Source of the DNA: an uncultured Flavobacteriales bacterium
GTDB taxonomy: Bacteria; Bacteroidota; Bacteroidia; Flavobacteriales_D; Sanyastnellaceae
Assembly: GCA_949373165.1 (NCBI GenBank)
Contig: CASICO010000020.1
Coordinates: 1 to 40,099, forward strand
Direction of reading: 5' to 3'
Length of the DNA stretch: 40,099 bases
The translations under genes and the position numbers were made by a program. Below, piece by piece: positions 35,690 to 40,099 of this stretch; the stretch's first letter is position 1, and the number at the start of each line of letters is the position of its first letter. Below the pieces are notes generated by a model, which was given only the letters and a program-made list of their open reading frames with translations, was not told the origin of the DNA and did no database searches.

Positions 35690-35866
35690 TTGTGATTGGC
35701 GGAATAAGGTACGCCAGATGGGTATGGACGTTCATTTTCTTGTCATGGCGAAAAAAAAAGCAGGGCTTTTGAAACCTTAGGTTGGCTTTTGGCGTTTTAC
35801 CTCTGAAACCGAGGCCTGCAAGTCTTAAGACAACAGCATGATGAGGTTTTTTCCAATTGCTTGAAG
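35690..35866 (+). other. Intergenic region with possible plus-strand small transcript
   Basis: The 315-base gap between crtI (minus) and glutathione peroxidase (plus) contains no convincing protein-coding frame. It holds an A9 tract near 35751-35759, two copies of GGCTTTTG near 35764 and 35783, and a plus-strand terminator at 35864-35890 that has no upstream gene on that strand. A small RNA ending at that terminator would explain it. The region must also contain the crtI promoter, but no clear TAnnTTTG was found. Confidence 0.3.
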
Positions 35867-35890
35867 CGCCCCGGAAAGCCGGGGCGTTTC
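35864..35890 (+). terminator. Intrinsic terminator, plus strand, without an obvious upstream gene
   Basis: CGCCCCGG (35867-35874) pairs with CCGGGGCG (35879-35886) around an AAAG loop, and the stem can extend to 35864 and 35889. It is followed by TTTCTATTTT on the plus strand. On the minus strand the following bases are not U-rich. It lies 78 bases before the glutathione peroxidase start. Confidence 0.75.
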
Positions 35891-35967
35891 TATTTTATGA
35901 GGGTTCCTGATTTCGGTACAGGACCGGGTTTTGTCGAACATCCGCCCAATACGTGTGTTCTTTGTGC

Positions 35968-36573
35968 ATGATTCGATCTATGATTTACTTGCTCGTTGCC
36001 CTGGTCTCTCTTTTTGGACTCGTCGCCTTTGGAATGTTGAAAGGAGCGGTAACTGGGGGAACGGAAGCACATTACTCACCCACCCCTTCCATGTCCGACT
36101 TTTACAGCCTCACAGCCAATACCCTAGATGGTCAGGCTTTTGACTTCTCAGAATTAAAGGGGAAGCGCGTCTTGATTGTCAATACCGCGAGTCGCTGCGG
36201 CTACACGCCCCAATACAAAAAATTACAGGAACTGCATGCGGCCCATGCCGGAGAGAACTTCGTGATTTTGGGTTTCCCCTGCAACCAGTTTGGCCGTCAA
36301 GAACCAGGAACCGCAGGCGAAATTTCGGATTTCTGCTCCAAAAACTACGGGGTGGAATTCCAAATGATGGAGAAGGTCGATGTGAAAGGGTCGGGCCAGC
36401 ACCCTGTCTACAGCTGGCTTTGCAATCTGGGTGACAACGGAGTGGGAGATCACCAAGTTGGTTGGAATTTTCACAAATTCCTGATCGACAGCGATGGCAG
36501 ATTGGTGTCGTCTTTAAAGTCGGGCGCCAATCCAATGGGAGGCGAGATTCTTGCCTTTGCGCAAGGCAAGTAA
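35968..36573 (+). CDS. Glutathione peroxidase family protein, cysteine type, membrane-anchored or exported
   Basis: The protein has 201 residues from the ATG at 35968 (another ATG at 35980). A hydrophobic N-terminal segment (MIYLLVALVSLFGLVAFGML) anchors or exports the enzyme. The catalytic cysteine is in NTASRCGYTPQY, encoded by TGC, so it is not a selenoprotein. The second conserved cysteine in FPCNQFGRQEPG suggests a thioredoxin-dependent peroxidase, and VGWNFHKFLID supplies the catalytic Trp/Asn. It reduces hydroperoxides, including lipid hydroperoxides. It lies 23 bases before bshB1, so thiol-based redox defence may be co-expressed. Confidence 0.9.
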   Translation: MIRSMIYLLVALVSLFGLVAFGMLKGAVTGGTEAHYSPTPSMSDFYSLTANTLDGQAFDFSELKGKRVLIVNTASRCGYTPQYKKLQELHAAHAGENFVILGFPCNQFGRQEPGTAGEISDFCSKNYGVEFQMMEKVDVKGSGQHPVYSWLCNLGDNGVGDHQVGWNFHKFLIDSDGRLVSSLKSGANPMGGEILAFAQGK

Positions 36574-36596
36574 ACCACATTGACGACCTTCATGGG

Positions 36597-37361
36597 ATGA
36601 CGAGTCACAAAGCATTGGATGTGCTTGCTTTCGGTGCACATCCAGACGACGTTGAATTGAGTGCAGGCGGCACGCTAATCAAGGCCGGTTTACAAGGCAA
36701 GCGAACGGGTATCATCGACATGACCCGCGGGGAACTCGGCACACGTGGTTCCGCAGAGTTGAGGGCGAAAGAATCGGCAGCAGCAGCGAAGGTGTTGGGG
36801 CTGTCGATCAGAGAAAACCTGAATTTAAAAGATGGCCTTCCCGAGAACGAGGAGAAGGTCATCATGGCGGTCATTGGCGCCATTCGAAGGCACCGGCCTC
36901 GGACTGTTTTGGCCAATGCGTTGTTCGACAGACATACTGACCATGGCCGCGCGGCAGAATTCGTTCACCGTGCATGTTTTTTGGCCGGTTTGGCGAGAAT
37001 TGAAACCCACGATTTGGACGGGACGCCGCAAGCTGCGCATCGTCCGAATCAGGTGCTGCACTACATCCAGGATCGTTTTCGAGAGCCGTCCATTGTGATG
37101 GACATCAGCGGTATGGAAGAGGCCAAGTATGCCGCCATCGCCTGTTATTCCTCTCAATTTTTTGTACCTGGCGCAGACCCCTCTGTTTCTGCGGCTGTTC
37201 CCAGCGCATCAGAATTGGCAACCCCCATTTCTACGCCCGAGTTTATGGCCGTTGTTCGCGGCCGTGACATCACCATGGGGCGTCTGATTGGGGTCAACTC
37301 TGGGGAGGGCTTTGAAACCCAGTCCCCTGTTGGTTTTTCTGACATGAGTGCCTTTGTCTGA
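36597..37361 (+). CDS. bshB1: Bacillithiol biosynthesis deacetylase BshB1
   Basis: The protein has 254 residues from the ATG at 36597, placed just before the conserved strand. FGAHPDDVELSAGGTL holds the zinc-binding AHPDD motif, and ANALFDRHTDHGRAAEFVH holds the second histidine motif HxDH. TRGELGTRGSAELRAKES is characteristic of the BshB1 subfamily. It deacetylates GlcNAc-malate in the second step of bacillithiol synthesis. BshA and BshC are not in this window. It follows glutathione peroxidase by 23 bases, and a terminator follows at 37399-37432. Confidence 0.92.
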   Translation: MTSHKALDVLAFGAHPDDVELSAGGTLIKAGLQGKRTGIIDMTRGELGTRGSAELRAKESAAAAKVLGLSIRENLNLKDGLPENEEKVIMAVIGAIRRHRPRTVLANALFDRHTDHGRAAEFVHRACFLAGLARIETHDLDGTPQAAHRPNQVLHYIQDRFREPSIVMDISGMEEAKYAAIACYSSQFFVPGADPSVSAAVPSASELATPISTPEFMAVVRGRDITMGRLIGVNSGEGFETQSPVGFSDMSAFV

Positions 37362-37398
37362 TTTTCCTGAGTGCGCGAACCTGAAATTTGGTGAATGC

Positions 37399-37432
37399 AA
37401 AACGCCCGGTCCAATGGACCAGGCGTTTTTCT
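37399..37432. terminator. Intrinsic terminator after bshB1 and after tRNA-His
   Basis: AAAACGCC-C-GGTCC (37399-37412) pairs with GGACC-A-GGCGTTTT (37416-37429) with one C/A mismatch and an AAT loop. It is followed by T and C on the plus strand (TTTTTCTTTT) and by GTTTTG on the minus strand, so it can serve both bshB1 and the tRNA. Confidence 0.88.
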
Positions 37433-37434
37433 TT

Positions 37435-37512
37435 TGGGGTGGCTAATGGGGCTCGAACCCACGACCCTCGGTACCACAAACCGATGCTCTAACCAGCTGA
37501 GCTATAGCCACC
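37435..37512 (-). tRNA. tRNA-His (anticodon GTG)
   Basis: On the minus strand the sequence starts GGTGGCTATAGCTCAGCTGG and ends TAGCCACC followed by an encoded CCA (37435-37437). It folds as a cloverleaf with an eight-pair acceptor stem including the extra G-1:C73 pair that is unique to tRNA-His. The anticodon loop is TTGTGGT with anticodon GTG, the T-loop is GGTTCGAGCC. It closely resembles the E. coli tRNA-His. A good promoter lies directly upstream. Confidence 0.97.
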
Positions 37513-37523
37513 GTTAAGGCCGC

Positions 37524-37553
37524 CAAAGATAGTGCGAATCTCTACCTACCCAA
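37524..37553 (-). promoter_or_regulatory. tRNA-His promoter, Bacteroidota type
   Basis: On the minus strand TTG (37551-37553) and TATCTTTG (37524-37531) are separated by exactly 19 bases, an exact match to TTG-N19-TAnnTTTG. The -7 element ends 11 bases before the tRNA 5' end, so the start of transcription is at or just before the mature tRNA. This supports placement in the Bacteroidota. Confidence 0.8.
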
Positions 37554-37633
37554 CTCTGAGTTTGGTTCTACTTGGAACGCCTGTTAAATGCCTGCTTCAG
37601 AGAGCGAGAAATGGGCAGAATCGAAAGGGGTGA

Positions 37634-40099
37634 TCACTCGCAACTCGTTTCAAATAGGGAGAGCAAAATGATGAGGTCGGCAGCCCCGATGATGCCATTT
37701 CCGTCCGCGTCAAAGGGGCATGTGTCATCGGGCGGTGCATCGAAGAAGGTACAATTTCCATCATCACAAACGGCCTGAGGGTTGAAATTGATGGCTGTGG
37801 GGTAGGTGCATCCTGCGAGTCCAGTGCAGCTGTATTCACAAGTCCCGTCATCGGTGTTGGCAATGGCGTCAAAATTGTCCGCTTCTGCGTCGGTGCACCC
37901 GAGGTATGTGCAAGAGCCATTTTCTTCAGTCGCCAGGTCATCATAGTTTGAGGCCAAGGAATCGGTGCAACCTGCGACTTCATCGGTGTCGCAAATGCCA
38001 TCGTCATCCATGTCGGAGTCGCAAGTGCCACCACAGACGCCGGTCGCATCGAGCTGGTTTCCGTTGCAGTCGCAGTCTCCCGCTGGAATGCTGGAACATC
38101 CGCAGTCGTAGATGGCACCGGGTCCGTTGCAGATCCCGCAATCATCGAGCTGTCCCACGCAGTCGTCTGCGTTGTCGCAGATGCCGTCGTTGTCGGCGTC
38201 TGCCGCGCAATCGCCGCCGCAAATGCCGAGGGCATCGAGCTGGTTTCCGTCGCAGTCGCAGTCTCCTGCGGGGATGCCTGCGCATCCGCAATCGTATATG
38301 GCACCGGGTCCGTTGCAGACTCCGCAATCATCGAGCTGTCCCACGCAATCGTCTACATTGTCGCAGATGCCATCGGCATCGGCGTCTGCCGCGCAATCGC
38401 CACCGCAAATGCCGAGGGCGTCGAGCTGGTTTCCGTTGCAGTCGCAGTCTCCCGCTGGAATGCCTGCGCATCCGCAGTCGTAGATGGCACCGGGTCCGTT
38501 GCAGATCCCACAATCATCGAGCTGTCCCACGCAGTCGTCTACGTTGTCGCAGATGCCATCGGCATCGGCGTCTGCCGCGCAGTCACCGCCACATGCGCCG
38601 AGGGCGTCGAGCTGGTTTCCGTTGCAGTCGCAGTCTCCCGCTGGAATGCTGGAACATCCGCAGTCGTAAATGGCACCGGGTCCGTTGCAGATCCCGCAAT
38701 CATCGAGCTGTCCCACGCAGTCGTCTACGTTGTCGCAGATGCCATCGGCATCGGCGTCTGCCGCGCAGTCACCACCGCAAATGCCGAGGGCGTCGAGCTG
38801 GTTTCCGTTGCAGTCGCAGTCTCCCGCGGGGATGCTGGCACATCCGCAGTCGTAGATGGCACCGGGTCCGTTGCAGATCCCGCAATCATCGAGCTGACCC
38901 ACGCAGTCGTCTACGTTGTCGCAGATGCCGTCGTTGTCTGCGTCTGCCGCGCAATCACCACCGCAAATGCCGAGGGCGTCGAGCTGGTTTCCGTCACAGT
39001 CGCAGTCGCCTGCGGGGATGCCTGCGCATCCGCAATCGTATGTGGCACCGGGTCCGTTGCAGATCCCACAATCATCGAGCTGACCCACGCAGTCGTCTAC
39101 GTTGTCGCAGATGCCGTCGTTGTCGGCGTCTGCCGCGCAGTCACCGCCACATGCGCCGAGGGCATCGAGCTGGTTTCCGGCGCAGTCGCAGTCACCTGCG
39201 GGGATGCCTGTGCATCCGCAATCGTAAATGGCACCGGGTCCATTGCATACACCACACGCGTCAAAATTGCCGATACAGAAGTCTACGTTGTCGCAGATGC
39301 CATCGGCATCGGCGTCTGCCATGCAATCGCCACCGCAAATGCCGAGGGCGTCGAGCTGGTTTCCGTCGCAGTCGCAGTCTCCTTCGGGGATGCCTGCGCA
39401 TCCGCAATCGTATATGGCACCGGGTCCGTTACAGATCCCGCAATCATCGAGCTGACCCACGCAGTCGTCTACGTTGTCGCAGATGCCGTCGTTGTCGGCG
39501 TCTGCCGCGCAGTCACCGCCACATGCGCCGAGGGCGTCGAGCTGGTTTCCGTCGCAGTCGCAGTCTCCCGCTGGGATGCTGGAACATCCGCAATCGTAGA
39601 TGGCGCCAGGTCCGTTACAGATCCCGCAGCCGTCTCTTTCGCCAATGCAGTCGTCTACGTTGTCGCAGATGCCGTCGGCATCGGCGTCTGCCGCGCAATC
39701 ACCGCCACATGCGCCGAGGGCGTCGAGCTGGTTTCCGTCGCAATCGCAGTCTCCTGCGGGGATGCCTGCGCATCCGCAATCGTAAATGGCACCGGGACCG
39801 TTGCAGATTCCGCAGTCATCGAGTTGTCCCACGCAATCGTCTACGTTGTCGCAGATGCCATCGGCATCGGCGTCTGCCGCGCAGTCACCACCGCAAATGC
39901 CGAGGGCGTCGAGCTGGTTTCCGTTGCAGTCGCAGTCTCCTGCGGGGATGCCTGCGCATCCGCAATCGTAGATGGCACCGGGACCGTTGCAGATCCCGCA
40001 GTCATCGAGCTGACCCACGCAGTCGTCTACGTTGTCGCAGATGCCGTCGTTGTCGGCGTCTGCCGCGCAGTCACCGCCACATGCGCCGAGGGCATCGAG
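37634..40099 (-). CDS. Giant Asp/Cys-rich tandem-repeat protein, N-terminus outside window
   Basis: The frame is open at base 40099, so only the last 821 residues are visible. From the window edge to about 38000 the protein is built of a 62-residue repeat with 10 cysteines and about a dozen aspartates (units of the form VGQLDDCGICNGPGAIYDC, then NQLDALGICGGDCAADADADG). It resembles thrombospondin type 3 calcium repeats. The last unit leads to three GCTD-type motifs (AGCTDSLASNYDDLATEENG, LGCTDAEADNFDAIANTDDG, AGCTYPTAINFNPQAVCDDG). The C-terminus carries a dockerin-like calcium loop (DADGNGIIGAADLIILLSLF). No FPNP-type sorting domain follows. A secreted, calcium-stiffened surface or matrix protein is the likely role. 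It is co-directional with tRNA-His, 120 bases apart. Confidence 0.85.
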   Translation of the reverse strand, partial: LDALGACGGDCAADADNDGICDNVDDCVGQLDDCGICNGPGAIYDCGCAGIPAGDCDCNGNQLDALGICGGDCAADADADGICDNVDDCVGQLDDCGICNGPGAIYDCGCAGIPAGDCDCDGNQLDALGACGGDCAADADADGICDNVDDCIGERDGCGICNGPGAIYDCGCSSIPAGDCDCDGNQLDALGACGGDCAADADNDGICDNVDDCVGQLDDCGICNGPGAIYDCGCAGIPEGDCDCDGNQLDALGICGGDCMADADADGICDNVDFCIGNFDACGVCNGPGAIYDCGCTGIPAGDCDCAGNQLDALGACGGDCAADADNDGICDNVDDCVGQLDDCGICNGPGATYDCGCAGIPAGDCDCDGNQLDALGICGGDCAADADNDGICDNVDDCVGQLDDCGICNGPGAIYDCGCASIPAGDCDCNGNQLDALGICGGDCAADADADGICDNVDDCVGQLDDCGICNGPGAIYDCGCSSIPAGDCDCNGNQLDALGACGGDCAADADADGICDNVDDCVGQLDDCGICNGPGAIYDCGCAGIPAGDCDCNGNQLDALGICGGDCAADADADGICDNVDDCVGQLDDCGVCNGPGAIYDCGCAGIPAGDCDCDGNQLDALGICGGDCAADADNDGICDNADDCVGQLDDCGICNGPGAIYDCGCSSIPAGDCDCNGNQLDATGVCGGTCDSDMDDDGICDTDEVAGCTDSLASNYDDLATEENGSCTYLGCTDAEADNFDAIANTDDGTCEYSCTGLAGCTYPTAINFNPQAVCDDGNCTFFDAPPDDTCPFDADGNGIIGAADLIILLSLFETSCE
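38000..40099 (-). repeat. 186-bp tandem repeat array, 11 full units plus partial copy at window edge
   Basis: The sequence repeats with a period of 186 bases (62 codons), for example at 38484, 38670 and 39600, 39786. Eleven complete units and one partial unit at the right edge are visible. Copies are nearly identical in DNA, with variation at a few codons (NG/DG/AG, AGIPAG/SSIPAG/ASIPAG, LGIC/LGAC) and two more divergent units (IGERDGCGIC, IGNFDACGVC). The array continues beyond the window. Such arrays change length by recombination. Confidence 0.92.

Noticed and set aside
35920..35968. A TTTTG...TACGTGTG promoter just before the glutathione peroxidase gene
   Set aside because: The spacing of 16 bases is too short and the second box has a mismatch. 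It would also leave only a few leader bases before the ATG.
36181..36210. Selenocysteine in the glutathione peroxidase
   Set aside because: The active-site codon is TGC (Cys) in NTASRCGYT, with no in-frame TGA.
38112..39971. Several 61-123-residue plus-strand frames with repeated MAPGPLQIPQSSS sequence
   Set aside because: They are the antisense reading of the 186-bp tandem repeat. Their period and sequence follow from the minus-strand repeat protein, which has the meaningful Asp/Cys motifs.
37634..40099. Possible CRISPR array because of the regular repeats
   Set aside because: The units are 186 bases, contiguous, and all in one reading frame, with no unique spacers of 30-40 bases.

Overview
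This window reads as a chromosomal segment of a Bacteroidota bacterium, most likely an aquatic pigmented member of the Flavobacteriales (Cryomorphaceae or Schleiferiaceae-like; this placement is an inference). The support is a type IX secretion C-terminal domain, an OstA-like/LptD protein beside an Amidase_3 and an MCE protein, the HdrD/GlpC-like Fe-S pair, bacillithiol BshB1, a CruF/CrtD carotenoid operon, GCTD-type motifs, and a promoter before tRNA-His that fits the Bacteroidota TTG-N19-TAnnTTTG pattern. By eye the GC content is slightly above 50 percent.

Layout. 1-3260 (+): the end of a secreted Asp-box protein, cinA and rpmB, closed by a strong terminator. 3276-11528 (-): a long collinear run of amidase, MCE protein, two Fe-S proteins, fabG, a von Willebrand-type membrane protein and a prohibitin-like protein. 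11658-15623 (+): a very long OstA-LptD protein diverging from the amidase. 15655-16844: a 55-residue membrane protein and RidA on the minus strand, then a PabA/TrpG amidotransferase on the plus strand. 16890-20252 (-): three lipoproteins of the LPP20 and CsgG type. 20373-28751 (+): saccharopine-dehydrogenase-like enzyme, ispH, mutL, two rhomboids and an EEP-family phosphatase/nuclease; a candidate 36-residue ORF lies on the minus strand at 22231-22341. 28702-35653 (-): an eight-gene carotenoid operon. 35968-37361 (+): glutathione peroxidase and bshB1. 37435-37512 (-): tRNA-His. 37634-40099 (-): the C-terminal part of a giant Asp/Cys-rich secreted protein made of 62-residue (186 bp) tandem repeats.

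How the genes fit together. The carotenoid operon (crtI, crtB, an exported unknown, idi, crtD, cruF, crtZ, lycopene cyclase) predicts a monocyclic hydroxylated pigment of the saproxanthin type. IspH and Idi supply C5 units; no GGPP synthase or ketolase is present here. The envelope genes (amidase, MCE, OstA-LptD, lipoproteins) serve peptidoglycan hydrolysis, lipid transport and LPS delivery.

Caution on quality. Nine genes are interrupted by a total of 19 single-base shifts that can each be repaired by eye. Fourteen look like one extra base, mostly in short homopolymers, at 4.9-8.5 kb and 25.1-26.5 kb. Five look like one missing base at 28.3-29.7 kb. Each repair gives a whole number of codons and restores family motifs, so I treat these as intact genes that probably carry sequence errors, and I give the full corrected span for each.
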